The notes: generated from the sequence alone by a model not told the origin. Numbered from the stretch's first letter, positions 1 to 9,531 are shown. The stretch: 64,000 bases of DNA from Microbacterium sp. SLBN-146 (GCF_006715145.1 NZ_VFMR01000001.1:2666001-2730000); one strand, 5' to 3'. Translations and numbers: made by a program.

Positions 1-363
1 CTGCACGCTCTCCGCGACCCGCCGCGGTTCGTCGGTGTCATAGTCGGCAGGCTTCCCCGTGTCGATCTGGCAGAAGTCGCAGCGCCGGGTGCACTGGCTC
101 CCTCCGATGAGGAAGGTGGCTTCGCGGTCCTCCCAGCACTCGTAGATGTTGGGGCAGCCGGCCTCCTGGCAGACGGTGTGGAGACCTTCGTCCTTCACGA
201 GGGAGTGGAGGGCCGTGTACTCGGGCCCCATCTTGGCGCGCGTCTTGATCCACTCGGGCTTCCGCTCGATAGGCGTCTGGGCGTTGCGCACCTCCAGTCG
301 GAGGAGCTTGCGTCCTCCCGGAGCCGTCGATGGGGCGGATCCGGGCGTGCCACAGGCGCTCAT
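1..363 (-). CDS. lipA: Lipoyl synthase LipA, N-terminal part (runs off the left edge)
   Basis: Radical SAM enzyme that inserts two sulfurs into octanoyl groups on lipoyl-carrier proteins. Only the first 121 codons are here. The auxiliary-cluster cysteines (C65, C70, C76; pattern C-x4-C-x5-C in [11 protein letters not shown]) and the radical SAM triad (C91, C95, C98; CTRRCDFC) are both visible and are diagnostic of the family. The ATG at 361-363 overlaps the lipB stop codon as ATGA, so the two genes are translationally coupled in one lipoate operon read right to left. The C-terminal half lies outside the window. Confidence 0.97.
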   Translation of the reverse strand, partial: MSACGTPGSAPSTAPGGRKLLRLEVRNAQTPIERKPEWIKTRAKMGPEYTALHSLVKDEGLHTVCQEAGCPNIYECWEDREATFLIGGSQCTRRCDFCQIDTGKPADYDTDEPRRVAESVQ

Positions 364-998
364 GCGGGGACCGCCGAGTACTCGGCTTCGAAAACACGCG
401 CGATCGTGTCCAGGACGTCCCGCGGCGTCACGACCTCGCCCACCACTTCGCTCACCGTCGTGACTCCCGCGTCGGTGATCCCGCACGGGACGATGTCGCG
501 GAATCCCGCGAGTGTGTTGTCGCAGTTCACAGCGAACCCGTGCATAGTGACGCCCTTCTCCACACGCACGCCGATCGCGGCGACCTTGTCCTCGGTGAGT
601 GGACGTCGCACCCACACGCCGCTGCGTCCGGCCACCTGATAGCCGTCGACGCCGTGTGCGCGGAGGGCATCGATGAGGAGCTGTTCGATGCGCCGCACAT
701 GGGCGACGACGTCGACCGGTTCTCGAAGTCGGACGATGGGATAGCCGACGAGCTGTCCGGGCCCGTGCCACGTGATCTTCCCGCCTCGATCCACATCGAT
801 GACGGGAGTCCCGTCCATCGGGCGCTCATGCGGCTCGGTGCGCTTCCCCGCTGTGTAGACGGCCTCGTGCTCGAGGAGCAGGAGAGTGTCATCGCGGATT
901 CCCGACACGACATCGGCGTGGATGCGGCGCTGCAACTCCCAGCCGTCTCGATACGGCACGAAGTCGGGGTTCAGACCCTCGACGCGGATGTCCAGCAT
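360..998 (-). CDS. lipB: Octanoyl-[acyl carrier protein]:protein octanoyltransferase LipB
   Basis: Transfers octanoate from ACP to lipoyl domains, the step before LipA. The 212-residue product has the family core [17 protein letters not shown] (about 71-87). The expected catalytic pair is present: Lys138 ([12 protein letters not shown]) and Cys172 ([11 protein letters not shown]). The ATG at 996-998 is chosen because it gives the usual N terminus (MLDIRVEGL) and has a purine-rich GAGAGGG just upstream; the frame stays open further but with no family-like sequence. It is divergent from the TetR-VOC gene and upstream of lipA. Confidence 0.96.
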   Translation of the reverse strand: MLDIRVEGLNPDFVPYRDGWELQRRIHADVVSGIRDDTLLLLEHEAVYTAGKRTEPHERPMDGTPVIDVDRGGKITWHGPGQLVGYPIVRLREPVDVVAHVRRIEQLLIDALRAHGVDGYQVAGRSGVWVRRPLTEDKVAAIGVRVEKGVTMHGFAVNCDNTLAGFRDIVPCGITDAGVTTVSEVVGEVVTPRDVLDTIARVFEAEYSAVPA

Positions 999-1013
999 GA
1001 CGACCCTCTCGGT

Positions 1014-1072
1014 GTATTGAAAGACGCAGTCCAACAATACCCGTCGTGACGAGATCGGTGCGCGCGCAATAC
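1014..1072. promoter_or_regulatory. GTATTG/CAATAC repeats between lipB and the TetR-VOC gene
   Basis: GTATTG (1014-1019) faces CAATAC (1035-1040) as an inverted repeat with 15 nt between the halves. CAATACC recurs at 1067-1073, just before the regulator's GTG. Divergent promoters must sit here, so these are candidate half-sites for the adjacent TetR-type regulator. Inference from position and symmetry only. Confidence 0.35.
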
Positions 1073-1081
1073 CGTGGAGTC

Positions 1082-2092
1082 GTGACGAACGAACCGCGCG
1101 CCGGACGACCACGAGCTTCATCGCGCGAGACGCTTGCCGACGCGGCGTGCGAACTCTTCCTCGAGCGCGGGTTCGAGAACACGTCGATCGCCGACATCGC
1201 GTCTCGCGCCGGCGTGAGCCGTTCGAGCTTCTTCAACTACTTCGCGTCGAAGTCCGATGTGCTGTGGGCGGGGCTCGACGAGCGCCTCACCGCGTTCGAG
1301 AGAGACGTCCGCGAGACGTCCGCCAGCGAGCCGGTGTCGAGCGTCGAACGCGCTGTCGCGGAGCTCGCGACCGGCTTCACGCCGGATCCACTGGCGCTCG
1401 CGATCGTCAACGCGGCCGCGATGGGGCTCGTCGATGAACTCGCGCGTGAGGGCGCCGTCCGCCGCGCGCGCGTCGCGCGGGCCGTCGTCGACCGGCTGCA
1501 GAAAGACGGCGCAGATCGGTTGGCGGCCGAAGTCGCCGGTGCCGCGTGGGGAGGAGCGGTGCTGTCGGCGATCGAGGCGTGGGCGCTGGATGGTGCGGGC
1601 CGCACCTCGCTCCGTTCCTTCCTGCAGCGCGCGTCGACCATCGCGGCGCGCACGACGCCCGTCACGCCGCCGGGTGCCGTGAGGCAGTTGCGTCTCGTCG
1701 TCCACGCGCCCGAGTTCGACCGGACCCTCGCGTTCTACCGCGACGCGGTCGGGATGCCGCAAGTCGGCGCCTACGAAGCCGACGGCGGGGCGCGCGTCGC
1801 CATCCTGGAGGCGGGACGCGCGACGCTCGAGCTGGCGAACTTCGCTCAGATCTCCTTCATCGACCGTGTCGAGACCGATGGGGGGCAGAGCGATCGGCTT
1901 CGCGTCGCGCTCGAAGTCGACGACGCGAGGTCCACGGCGGCGCGACTCTCCGAGAGGGGCGCCGAGGTCGAAGCATCCGCTCGTCCTACACCCTGGGGAT
2001 CGATCAACGCGCGGTTGCGCGGCCCGGCGGATCTGCAGCTCACGCTCTTCCAAGAGCTGGGGTCGGAGGACGGCGACGCGCCGGGCGCGTAA
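1082..2092 (+). CDS. TetR-family regulator fused to a C-terminal VOC (glyoxalase-fold) domain
   Basis: The product is 336 residues from the GTG at 1082. Residues about 15-62 form a TetR helix-turn-helix (SIADIASRAGVSRSSFFNYF), followed by a helical region to about 195. The remainder is a vicinal-oxygen-chelate module, starting VRQLRLVVHAPEFDRTLAFYRDAVG and ending with the typical GPADLQLTLFQE strand. TetR proteins are normally about 200 residues, so the VOC part is a true extension. It could be a ligand-sensing or glyoxalase/dioxygenase-like module; the ligand is unknown. The gene is divergent from lipB and 13 bp upstream of ffh. An upstream ATG at 1046 is possible but adds no recognisable sequence. 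Confidence 0.85.
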   Translation: MTNEPRAGRPRASSRETLADAACELFLERGFENTSIADIASRAGVSRSSFFNYFASKSDVLWAGLDERLTAFERDVRETSASEPVSSVERAVAELATGFTPDPLALAIVNAAAMGLVDELAREGAVRRARVARAVVDRLQKDGADRLAAEVAGAAWGGAVLSAIEAWALDGAGRTSLRSFLQRASTIAARTTPVTPPGAVRQLRLVVHAPEFDRTLAFYRDAVGMPQVGAYEADGGARVAILEAGRATLELANFAQISFIDRVETDGGQSDRLRVALEVDDARSTAARLSERGAEVEASARPTPWGSINARLRGPADLQLTLFQELGSEDGDAPGA

Positions 2093-2105
2093 ACTGATCG
2101 TCACC

Positions 2106-3662
2106 ATGGCGACTTTCGGCACACTCTCCGACCGGCTCACCGATACGTTCCGCAATCTGCGGACCAAGGGCAAGCTCACACCCGCCGACGTCGACGGCAC
2201 CGTCCGCGAGATCCGTCGGGCCCTCCTCGACGCCGACGTCGCTCTCCCCGTCGTCAAGGAGTTCACCGCCAAGGTCCGAGGGCGAGCGCTCGGCGATGAG
2301 GTCAATCGGGCGCTCAACCCCGCACAGCAGGTCGTCCAGATCGTCAACGAAGAGCTCGTCGCGATCCTCGGCGGACAGCAGCGCCGCCTCCAGTTCGCCA
2401 AGAACCCGCCGACCGTGATCATGCTCGCGGGCCTCCAGGGCTCGGGTAAGACGACCTTCGCGGGAAAGCTCGCGCGTCAGCTCGAGAAGGACGGGCACAC
2501 GCCCCTCCTCATCGCCGCCGACCTCCAGCGTCCCAACGCGGTCAACCAGCTCCAGGTCGTGGCCGAGCGCGCGGGCGCGGCGATCTACGCTCCCGAGCCC
2601 GGCAACGGTGTGGGCGATCCCGTCCGCGTCGCGCGCGAGGGTGTCGAGGTCGCTCGCCGCCAGCAGCACGACGTCGTCATCATCGATACGGCGGGCCGTC
2701 TCGGTGTCGACGCGGAGCTGATGAAGCAGGCCTCTGACATCCGCAAGGTGACAGACCCCGACGAAGTGCTCTTCGTCATCGACGCCATGATCGGACAGGA
2801 CGCCGTCAACACGGCGAAGGCGTTCCAGGACGGCGTCGACTTCACCGGTGTCGTCCTGTCGAAGCTCGACGGCGACGCGCGCGGTGGTGCCGCACTTTCG
2901 GTCGCCTCCGTCACAGGGCGCCCCATCATCTACGCGTCGACCGGTGAAGGACTCGACGACATCGAGGCCTTCCACCCCGACCGGATGGCTTCGCGCATCC
3001 TCGACCTCGGTGACATTCTCACCCTCATCGAGCAGGCGCAGGAGGCCTTCGACGAGGCCGAAGCCATGAAGATGGCCGAGAAGCTCGCCACCGAGACCTT
3101 CACCCTCGAAGACTTCCTCGAGCAGATGCAGCAGCTCAAGAAGATGGGCTCGATGAAGAAGATGCTCGGGATGCTGCCGGGCATGGGCCAGATGAAGCAG
3201 CAGCTCGACGACTTCGACGAGAGCGAGATCGGTCGCACCGAGGCGATCATCCGGTCTATGACGCCCGTCGAGCGCCGGAACCCCAAGGTTCTCAACGGAT
3301 CGCGGCGCCTGCGTATCGCACGGGGATCGGGTGTCACGGTCACCGAGGTCAATCAGCTCGTCCAGCGCTTCGATCAGGCTGCGAAGATGATGAAGACCGT
3401 CGCGCGTGGCGGCACCCCCAACATCCCGGGCATGGGGCCCATCCCGGGGTCGCGTCCCGGAGCGTCGGCGAAGCGCGGCAAGCAGCCGAAGGCGAAGGGC
3501 TCGCGTTCGGGCAATCCCGCCAAGCGTGCGGCCGAGAACGCCGGCATCGCGGCTCAGGCTTCTTCCACGCCGACAGGATCGGGCTTCGGACTCGGCGGCG
3601 CGAAGGGCGCGCCGAGCGAAGCAGATCTCGCCGAGCTGCAGAAGATGCTCGGCCGGGGCTGA
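2106..3662 (+). CDS. ffh: Signal recognition particle GTPase Ffh (SRP54)
   Basis: Binds signal sequences of nascent membrane and secreted proteins and delivers ribosomes to FtsY. The 518-residue product shows the N domain (LSDRLTDTFRNLR), the G1 loop GLQGSGKTT (109-117), the G3 motif DTAGRLG, the G4-like SKLDGDARGG, and a methionine-rich M domain from about residue 330 (MKKMLGMLPGMGQMKQQ). A basic Gly/Lys/Ala tail follows, as is common in actinobacteria. The ATG at 2106 gives the standard N terminus. It is convergent with the ligase gene to the right. Confidence 0.98.
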   Translation: MATFGTLSDRLTDTFRNLRTKGKLTPADVDGTVREIRRALLDADVALPVVKEFTAKVRGRALGDEVNRALNPAQQVVQIVNEELVAILGGQQRRLQFAKNPPTVIMLAGLQGSGKTTFAGKLARQLEKDGHTPLLIAADLQRPNAVNQLQVVAERAGAAIYAPEPGNGVGDPVRVAREGVEVARRQQHDVVIIDTAGRLGVDAELMKQASDIRKVTDPDEVLFVIDAMIGQDAVNTAKAFQDGVDFTGVVLSKLDGDARGGAALSVASVTGRPIIYASTGEGLDDIEAFHPDRMASRILDLGDILTLIEQAQEAFDEAEAMKMAEKLATETFTLEDFLEQMQQLKKMGSMKKMLGMLPGMGQMKQQLDDFDESEIGRTEAIIRSMTPVERRNPKVLNGSRRLRIARGSGVTVTEVNQLVQRFDQAAKMMKTVARGGTPNIPGMGPIPGSRPGASAKRGKQPKAKGSRSGNPAKRAAENAGIAAQASSTPTGSGFGLGGAKGAPSEADLAELQKMLGRG

Positions 3663-3670
3663 GTGCTTTC

Positions 3671-3686
3671 CGCGGCCGAGGCCGCG
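3671..3686. terminator. Short GC-rich hairpin between convergent genes
   Basis: CGCGGCC (3671-3677) and GGCCGCG (3680-3686) form a perfect stem with a minimal loop between the ffh stop and the stop of the minus-strand ligase. There is no T-tract, as is usual in high-GC actinobacteria. It could serve both strands. Confidence 0.5.
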
Positions 3687-4850
3687 TCAGGTCGCGAGGT
3701 TGGCCAAGTGCTCGCGTAGCGTGGGCCCTGCCCGGAACTCGCGGATGAGGTGCTGGACGACGTCGCGGAGGTCGCCGTCCGCGGCATCCGCCACGAGCAT
3801 CTGCCGTGTGGACGAAGATCCCTGCGTGAGGATCGCGTCGAGACCCGCGAACTCCCGAGCGCACTTCAGTTCGGCGGCGACGTCGGCCAGACGGTCGACC
3901 GTCTCCCGCAGATGGTCGGTCACGAGCCGCTGGGTTCCGTCGGCGTCGACGATGAGGCGGGCCTCGAGCCCGTACCGCGCGGCGCGCCACTTGTTCTCGC
4001 GCACGAACCAGGGTTGCAGCGTGGGGAGCGTGCGGCCTTCGTCGAGTTCGCGGGAGAAGTGCTCGACGAGCACCTGCACGAGCGCTGCCAGGGCGGCGAG
4101 TTCGGGAAGCGTCGACATGCCGTCGCAGGCCCGCACCTCGATCGTCCCCCACCTGGGCGCCGGGCGGATGTCCCAGCGCACCTCTGAGGAGTCCTCGATC
4201 ACACCGGTGCGCGCCATGTCTTCGAGATAGTCCTCGAACTCGCTCCAATCGGTGAGCGGCCAGGGGAGACCGGCTGTCGGGAGCTGCTGGAACACGAGGC
4301 TCCGGTTCGACGCGTATCCGGTCCGCTCGCCCGCCCAGAACGGGCTGGACGACGAGATCGCCTGCATATGCGGCAGATACGTCGCGAGCGCGTTGATGAT
4401 GGGGAAGACCTTGTTGACGTCTTCCACGCCTACGTGCACATGAATGCCCCAGATCATCATGTTCCGCCCCCACCACTGGGTGCGTTCGATGAGCTTGTGG
4501 TAGCGCGTCTTATCCGTGACCTCTTGGTCGTACCACTGGGCGAAGGGGTGACTTCCCGCGCACATGAGCTCGACGCCGAGCGGATCGCTCACGGAGCGCA
4601 CGGCGCTGATGGCGTCGGCGATATCGTCGATCGCGGCGGCGACCGTGTCGCCGATGCCGCTTGTCACCTCGACGGTGTTCGTCAGCAGCTCGCTCGTGAC
4701 GGTATGGCGCTCATGCTCCAAGCGGTCGGCGAGGGCGTCGATGATCTCGGGCGCTCGCCCGACGAGTTCGCCGCTCTCGGGATCCACCAGCATCAATTCC
4801 CACTCGACACCGACCGACGAGCGGGCAGAAGTGGCGAAGGCCTCCGTCAT
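3687..4850 (-). CDS. Carboxylate-amine ligase of the glutamate-cysteine ligase type 2 family (YbdK-like)
   Basis: 387 residues with the GCS2 signatures: [16 protein letters not shown] at the N terminus, AGSHPFAQW, the HVHVGVED block, [17 protein letters not shown]-type sequence in the middle, and a C-terminal EVRACDGM strand. The family joins glutamate to an amine or thiol using ATP. Actinobacteria of this group use mycothiol rather than glutathione, so the real substrate is uncertain and gshA is not assigned. The gene stands alone, facing away from rpsP; the ATG at 4848-4850 fits the family start. Confidence 0.88.
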   Translation of the reverse strand: MTEAFATSARSSVGVEWELMLVDPESGELVGRAPEIIDALADRLEHERHTVTSELLTNTVEVTSGIGDTVAAAIDDIADAISAVRSVSDPLGVELMCAGSHPFAQWYDQEVTDKTRYHKLIERTQWWGRNMMIWGIHVHVGVEDVNKVFPIINALATYLPHMQAISSSSPFWAGERTGYASNRSLVFQQLPTAGLPWPLTDWSEFEDYLEDMARTGVIEDSSEVRWDIRPAPRWGTIEVRACDGMSTLPELAALAALVQVLVEHFSRELDEGRTLPTLQPWFVRENKWRAARYGLEARLIVDADGTQRLVTDHLRETVDRLADVAAELKCAREFAGLDAILTQGSSSTRQMLVADAADGDLRDVVQHLIREFRAGPTLREHLANLAT

Positions 4851-4885
4851 CCGGCAAGTCTCGCACGCGACCCGGCGCGATTCAC

Positions 4886-4920
4886 GGTTTCGCGACAGGC
4901 CGTGTCATCTGGCAGAATAG
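4886..4920 (+). promoter_or_regulatory. Putative rpsP promoter, matching the rplS promoter
   Basis: GGTTTCGCGA (4886-4895) and TGGCAGAATAG (4910-4920) closely match GGTTTTGCGA and TGGCAGAATAG upstream of rplS (10056-10089), with starts 24 and 23 nt apart. The shared blocks suit -35-like and -10-like elements about 120 nt before rpsP. The sequence between the blocks is unrelated, so the conservation looks functional. Confidence 0.6.
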
Positions 4921-4949
4921 AGGGTCGGATGCCGGTGCTCGACCCTCTA
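4918..4949 (+). promoter_or_regulatory. Leader hairpin at the start of the rpsP 5' region
   Basis: TAGAGGGTCG (4918-4927) pairs perfectly with CGACCCTCTA (4940-4949) around a 12-nt loop. The hairpin begins at the -10-like block, so it would form the very 5' end of the rpsP transcript or act as DNA symmetry. A weaker stem with the same loop length lies at the matching place before rplS. Confidence 0.45.
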
Positions 4950-5041
4950 ATCCAGCACCTCGTCCATTCCAGAGCTTCCGCCGGGTGTGCACCCCACGCT
5001 CCAGGCGACGTTCATTCACTTCCACTCGTTTCAGGAGAATC

Positions 5042-5452
5042 GTGGCTGTAAAGATCCGTCTCAAGCGTCTCGGCAAGATCCGTGCGCCGTACTACCGCAT
5101 CGTCGTGGCCGACTCGCGTACCAAGCGCGATGGTCGTGTCATCGAAGAGATCGGAAAGTACCACCCCACCGAGGAGCCCTCGTTCATCGAGGTCGACTCC
5201 GACCGTGCGCAGTACTGGCTCGGAGTCGGCGCTCAGCCGACCGAGCAGGTGCGTGCCCTGCTCAAGCTCACGGGCGACTGGGGTCGGTTCCAGGGCGACG
5301 AGAACGCCGTCTCGACGGTGAAGACCGCTCCCGAGAAGGTCCCGTTCGAGGTCGACTCGTCGAAGAAGTCTGTCGTCCAGCCCAAGGCCGAGAAGAAGGC
5401 CGACGAGCCCGCTGAAGCCAGCGAGCCCGCCGCCGAGACCGACGCAGAGTAA
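5042..5452 (+). CDS. rpsP: 30S ribosomal protein S16
   Basis: Small-subunit assembly protein. The 136-residue product begins [22 protein letters not shown] and includes [19 protein letters not shown], diagnostic of S16. The GTG at 5042 is chosen because it gives the canonical start and is preceded by AGGAGA with correct spacing. A Lys/Glu/Ala-rich tail of about 50 residues extends beyond the usual S16 length, typical of actinobacteria. First gene of the rpsP-khpA-rimM-trmD operon. Confidence 0.98.
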   Translation: MAVKIRLKRLGKIRAPYYRIVVADSRTKRDGRVIEEIGKYHPTEEPSFIEVDSDRAQYWLGVGAQPTEQVRALLKLTGDWGRFQGDENAVSTVKTAPEKVPFEVDSSKKSVVQPKAEKKADEPAEASEPAAETDAE

Positions 5453-5456
5453 GCCG

Positions 5457-5687
5457 TTGCTCGCCGCCGCGCTCGAACACGTCGTCAAGGGGATCGTCGA
5501 TCACCCTGCCGACGTCCGCATCCAGTCGTCCACGTCACCGCGCGGTGACGTCCTCGAGGTGCATGTGCACCCCGACGACCGGGGTCGCGTCATCGGGCGC
5601 GGCGGCCGCACGGCCAAAGCACTTCGCACGCTGATCTCAGCCCTCGCCGACGGGCGCCGCGTCCGCGTCGACGTCGCCGACGACTGA
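5457..5687 (+). CDS. khpA: KH-domain RNA-binding protein KhpA
   Basis: A 76-residue KH protein with the GRVIGRGGRTAKALRTL loop (GxxG) that contacts single-stranded RNA. KhpA-type proteins are conserved between rpsP and rimM in Gram-positive bacteria and act in RNA chaperoning and cell-size control. The start is TTG at 5457, 4 nt after the rpsP stop; it gives the conserved N terminus MLAAALEHVVKGIVDHP. The stop overlaps the rimM ATG (TGATG). Confidence 0.93.
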   Translation: MLAAALEHVVKGIVDHPADVRIQSSTSPRGDVLEVHVHPDDRGRVIGRGGRTAKALRTLISALADGRRVRVDVADD

Positions 5688-6397
5688 TGGCCGCCGTCGA
5701 ATCGGTGGGCGGCGATGGCCGTGCACCTCGTCCCTCCGCGCCCACAGGACGCGCGCAGCTGCGCGTCGGGCGCCTCGTCAAGGCGCACGGCCTCAAGGGC
5801 GCCTTCAAGCTCGAGCTCTATACCGACGATCCCGACGGCCGCTTCGTGCCGGGCGCGACGTTCACGCTGCAGGTTCCCGACTCTTCGCCGTGGCACGGCA
5901 AGTCGTTGACCGTCCGTGAATTCCGGTGGATGAACAGCCACGCCGTCGTCTTCTTCGAGGGCGTCGACGATCGCAGCGCCGCTGAGGAGCTTCTGCGCGC
6001 CATTCTCTGGATCGACGAGGACGCCGCAGCCGCCCCCGACGAAGAAGACGCGTGGTACGACCACCAGCTCGTGGGACTCGACGTCGTGCGCGATGACGTC
6101 GTCGTCGGTCGTGTCGTCCGTGTCGACCACTTGCCTTCGCAAGATCTCCTCGTCGTCCGAGCCGAGGATGAGCGCGAGACGCTCGTTCCGTTCGTGAAGG
6201 CCATCGTGCCCGAAGTCGATGTACGCGCGGGACGAGTGCTCGTCACCCCGCCCGCCGGGCTGTTCGAAGACCTGCCGGCCGAGGACGACATGCCCGATGC
6301 CGAGTCCACCGCAGACCTCGACGGGGAGTCGGAGGCCGTCGACGACGAGACCGATGCATCAGCCTCGTCGGATGTCCGCGAGCACCAGTCCCGCTAG
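5687..6397 (+). CDS. rimM: Ribosome maturation factor RimM
   Basis: Assists assembly of the 30S head around S19. The 236-residue product has the N-terminal RimM fold ([25 protein letters not shown]) and a PRC-barrel-like C domain ([11 protein letters not shown]...PSQDLLVV...[13 protein letters not shown]). An acidic Asp/Glu/Ser-rich tail of about 40 residues follows and is not part of the fold. The ATG at 5687 overlaps the khpA stop. A later start near LRVGRLVK is possible. Confidence 0.95.
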   Translation: MAAVESVGGDGRAPRPSAPTGRAQLRVGRLVKAHGLKGAFKLELYTDDPDGRFVPGATFTLQVPDSSPWHGKSLTVREFRWMNSHAVVFFEGVDDRSAAEELLRAILWIDEDAAAAPDEEDAWYDHQLVGLDVVRDDVVVGRVVRVDHLPSQDLLVVRAEDERETLVPFVKAIVPEVDVRAGRVLVTPPAGLFEDLPAEDDMPDAESTADLDGESEAVDDETDASASSDVREHQSR

Positions 6398-6407
6398 GAC
6401 CGACACG

Positions 6408-7094
6408 ATGCGCATCAACGTCGTCACGATCTTCCCGTCGTTCTTCGACGTCCTCGAGGTGTCTCTGCTCGGCAAGGCCCGCGGTCGGGGTCTGCTCGAC
6501 GTGCGGGTTCATGATCTTCGCGACCACGCCCACGACAGGCATCGCACGGTGGACGACACTCCGTACGGGGGCGGGGCCGGAATGGTCATGACTCCTGAGC
6601 CGTGGGGGCTCGCACTCGATGCGATCGCCGCGGATGCCGACAGCAGACCCGTCTTCGTCTTCCCGTCGCCTGCGGGGGAGCGATTCACACAGTCGACGGC
6701 GCGCGAACTGGCCGATTCTCCGCACCTCGTGTTCGGATGCGGAAGGTACGAGGGCATCGACGAGCGCGTCTTCTCCTACGCCGCGACGCTGGGGGAGGTG
6801 CGCCTCATCAGCCTCGGTGACTACGTGCTCAACGGCGGCGAGGTGGCCGCCATGGCAATGATCGAGGCGATCGGAAGGCTCGTTCCGGGCGTCGTGGGCA
6901 ACCCCGAGAGTCTCGTCGAGGAGTCTCACGAGGACGGATTGCTCGAGTATCCGTCGTATACGAAGCCCGCTTCCTGGCGCGGCTACGACGTGCCGGATGT
7001 GCTTCTCAGCGGACACCACGGCAAGGTCGCCGAGTGGCGGCACGAGCAGCAGCTCGAGCGGACGAAACAGCGTCGACCGGATCTCCTCGACTGA
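6408..7094 (+). CDS. trmD: tRNA (guanine-N1-)-methyltransferase TrmD
   Basis: Makes m1G37 in tRNA from S-adenosylmethionine. The 228-residue product shows the SPOUT trefoil-knot signatures: [14 protein letters not shown] start, [26 protein letters not shown] and [16 protein letters not shown]. The catalytic Asp region [12 protein letters not shown] is present. The ATG at 6408 is the conserved start. It ends the rpsP operon; rplS, often next in this operon in other bacteria, is about 3 kb away here. Confidence 0.98.
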   Translation: MRINVVTIFPSFFDVLEVSLLGKARGRGLLDVRVHDLRDHAHDRHRTVDDTPYGGGAGMVMTPEPWGLALDAIAADADSRPVFVFPSPAGERFTQSTARELADSPHLVFGCGRYEGIDERVFSYAATLGEVRLISLGDYVLNGGEVAAMAMIEAIGRLVPGVVGNPESLVEESHEDGLLEYPSYTKPASWRGYDVPDVLLSGHHGKVAEWRHEQQLERTKQRRPDLLD

Positions 7095-7131
7095 CGATCG
7101 CGCGTCGATGGCGCGGATCCGTCACGACATC

Positions 7132-7145
7132 GTCACGTCAGTGAC
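7132..7145. promoter_or_regulatory. GTCAC-n4-GTGAC palindrome upstream of pyk
   Basis: GTCAC (7132-7136) and GTGAC (7141-7145) form a dyad with a 4-nt centre in the 106-bp gap before pyk, and the heptamer GACATCG occurs on both sides of it. A candidate operator for glycolytic control; position and symmetry are the only evidence. Confidence 0.25.
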
Positions 7146-7200
7146 ATCGGTAGCCGTCCGTCATGGGCCAGAGTGGGACCACACCCTCGAGGAGGTCCGC

Positions 7201-8631
7201 ATGCGCCGCGCCAAGATCGTCGCCACCCTGGGCCCGGCGACGCAGGACTACGACGTCGTCGAGGCTCTCGTCAGAGCGGGTCTCGACGTCGCACGGCTGA
7301 ACCGCAGCCACGGCGATGACGACGCGCACGATCTGTTGTTCTCGCACGTCCGCCGCGCAAGCGACTCGACGGGTCGGGCGGTCGGCATACTCGTGGATCT
7401 TCAGGGGCCGAAGATCCGGCTTGCCCGGTTCGCCGATGGACCGCACACGCTCGAAGCGGGAGACGAGTTCACGATCACGACCGAGGACGTCGTCGGGACC
7501 AAGGAGATCGTCGGGACGACGTATCCACATCTCGCCGCCGATGTCGCGCCGGGCGACACGATCCTGGTCAATGACGGAAAGGTGCGCCTCCGCGTGCGGG
7601 CGACCGATGGGGTGCGCGTCGTCACCGAGGTCGTCGTCGGCGGCGAAGTCTCCGACAACAAGGGGATGAATCTCCCCGGAGTCGCTGTGACGACGCCGGC
7701 GATGAGCCCGAAGGACGAGGAGGATCTCCGGTGGGCGCTCCGCCGCGGCGCGGACATGGTCGCTCTTTCCTTCGTGCGCAGTCCGCGCGACGTGCACCGG
7801 GCGCGCGTCATCATGGCCGAAGAGGGAAGAGATCTTCCACTCATCGCGAAGATCGAGAAGCCCGAGGCCGTGACGCATCTGCAGGAGATCATCGATGCGT
7901 TCGACGGCGTCATGGTCGCGCGCGGAGATCTCGGCGTCGAGCTGCCGCTCGAGAGCGTCCCCGTCGTTCAGAAGCGAGCGATCGAGTTGGCGCGCCGATG
8001 GGCGAAGCCGGTCATCGTCGCGACGCAGATGCTCGAGTCGATGATCGAGAATCCCGTGCCCACTCGGGCCGAGACGTCCGATGTCGCGAACGCGGTTCTT
8101 GACGGTGCGGATGCCGTCATGCTCTCCGGCGAGACGAGCGTCGGCGCGCACCCCGTCGCGGTCGTCGAAACGATGGCGCGGATCATCGAGTCGACCGAGC
8201 GCCAGGGGCTCGACCGCATCCCGGAGCTCGGGACGAGGCCTCGTACGCAGGGGGGTGCCCTGACCCTCGCCGCGGCGAGCATCGCGGAATTCGTCGACGC
8301 TTCTTACGTCTGCGTCTTCAGCCAGTCCGGGGATTCCGCTCGTCGGATGTCACGGCTGCGGCATCCGGTTCCCATCGTGTCTTTCACGGATCTCCCCGGT
8401 GCGCGTGCGCGCAACACCGTCATCTGGGGGGTGCAGACGTACCTCGTGCCGCGCGGAGAGTCGACCGACGAGCTGATCGAGATCATCGACGACGTCCTGT
8501 TGCGTGAAGGACTCGCGAAAGTGGGTGATCGCGTCGTGATGACGGCGGGCGCTCCTCCCGGCCGTGCGGGGACGACGAACAACGTGCGCGTCCACGTCGT
8601 CGGCTCGGGCGCCTCGGAGACGCTTCCGTAG
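7201..8631 (+). CDS. pyk: Pyruvate kinase
   Basis: Converts phosphoenolpyruvate and ADP to pyruvate and ATP. The 476-residue product carries MRRAKIVATLGPATQ, VDLQGPKIRLARF, PLIAKIEKPEAV, the MVARGDLGVELPLE metal and substrate loop, and VATQMLESMIENPVPTRAE. The C-terminal regulatory domain is present. The ATG at 7201 follows GAGGAGG by 5 nt, a strong ribosome site. It is convergent with map, with only 6 bp between the stops. Confidence 0.97.
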   Translation: MRRAKIVATLGPATQDYDVVEALVRAGLDVARLNRSHGDDDAHDLLFSHVRRASDSTGRAVGILVDLQGPKIRLARFADGPHTLEAGDEFTITTEDVVGTKEIVGTTYPHLAADVAPGDTILVNDGKVRLRVRATDGVRVVTEVVVGGEVSDNKGMNLPGVAVTTPAMSPKDEEDLRWALRRGADMVALSFVRSPRDVHRARVIMAEEGRDLPLIAKIEKPEAVTHLQEIIDAFDGVMVARGDLGVELPLESVPVVQKRAIELARRWAKPVIVATQMLESMIENPVPTRAETSDVANAVLDGADAVMLSGETSVGAHPVAVVETMARIIESTERQGLDRIPELGTRPRTQGGALTLAAASIAEFVDASYVCVFSQSGDSARRMSRLRHPVPIVSFTDLPGARARNTVIWGVQTYLVPRGESTDELIEIIDDVLLREGLAKVGDRVVMTAGAPPGRAGTTNNVRVHVVGSGASETLP

Positions 8632-8637
8632 ACCGCG

Positions 8638-9420
8638 TCAGTGGACCCCGAGGAAGGACCGATCCGTCAGGACGATCGGGCCGTCGGCCGTGATGGCGAT
8701 CGTGTGCTCCGAGTGGGCACCGCGCGAGCCGTCGACCGAGCGCAGCGTCCATCCGTCAGGATCGGTCACGAGTTCGTCGGTGGTCTGCAGAAACCACGGC
8801 TCGAGCGCGAGCACGAGCCCCGCGCGCAGCGGGTAGCCGCGGTGGGCCTTGCCGTCATTGGGGACATGGGGATCGCCGTGCATCTCGCGTCCGACACCGT
8901 GTCCGCCGAAGTCCGTGTTGATCCGGTAGCCGTCGGCGTGTGCGACGCCGGCGATCGCGTGGGAGATGTCGCCGATGCGGTTTCCGACCGTTGCTGCGGC
9001 GATCGCGGCATCGAGAGCGCGCTCCGTCGTGTCGATGAGAGCGAGGTCCTCATCCCGCGGGGTACCCACGATGAAGGACACCGCCGAATCGGCGACCCAG
9101 CCGTCGACCGAGACGGCGAAGTCGAGTGTGACGAGGTCGCCATCCCGCAGGGAGTAGTCGAAGGGGAGTCCGTGGAGAACGGCGTCGTTGATCGACGTGC
9201 AGATGACCTTGCCGAAAGGGCTGGCCCCGAACGACGGGTGGTAGTCGATGTAGCAGCTCTCTGCGCCGGCACGGCGGATGAGGTCGTGCGCGCGCCGATC
9301 GATCGCCAAGAGGTTGGTGCCGACCGTGGTCTCGTCGCGCAAGGTCGCGAGAGTCTCCGCGACGAAGCGGCCCGCGGGCCTCATGGCGTCGATCTCGGCG
9401 GGAGTGCGCAGCTCGATCAT
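8638..9420 (-). CDS. map: Type I methionine aminopeptidase
   Basis: Removes the initiator methionine. The 260-residue product has the five metal ligands of the pita-bread fold: the two Asp in VTLDFAVSVDGWVADS, His in FGGHGVGREMH, Glu in LVLALEPWF and Glu in HSEHTIAI. The ATG at 9418-9420 gives MIELRTPAEIDAMRPAG, the standard start, and the leader carries GAGAGGAACC before it. The frame upstream is open but unrelated in sequence. Confidence 0.96.
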   Translation of the reverse strand: MIELRTPAEIDAMRPAGRFVAETLATLRDETTVGTNLLAIDRRAHDLIRRAGAESCYIDYHPSFGASPFGKVICTSINDAVLHGLPFDYSLRDGDLVTLDFAVSVDGWVADSAVSFIVGTPRDEDLALIDTTERALDAAIAAATVGNRIGDISHAIAGVAHADGYRINTDFGGHGVGREMHGDPHVPNDGKAHRGYPLRAGLVLALEPWFLQTTDELVTDPDGWTLRSVDGSRGAHSEHTIAITADGPIVLTDRSFLGVH

Positions 9421-9531
9421 GGTGGTTCCTCTCTGACAGCTCTCCATTCTCTCCGACCCGGGCGGTTCCGGGCGACCTGGGAGGATGCCGCGGGTGCCCG
9501 CGCACGCCGTGCCGACCCGTTCCGGCAGGCG

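Noticed and set aside
3687-4850. Assignment of the ligase as gshA (glutathione synthesis)
   Set aside because: Only the family (GCS2) is supported; this bacterial group uses mycothiol and no gshB is nearby.
4921-5041. A known riboswitch class in the rpsP leader
   Set aside because: Only the hairpin is visible; no conserved riboswitch core could be recognised by eye.
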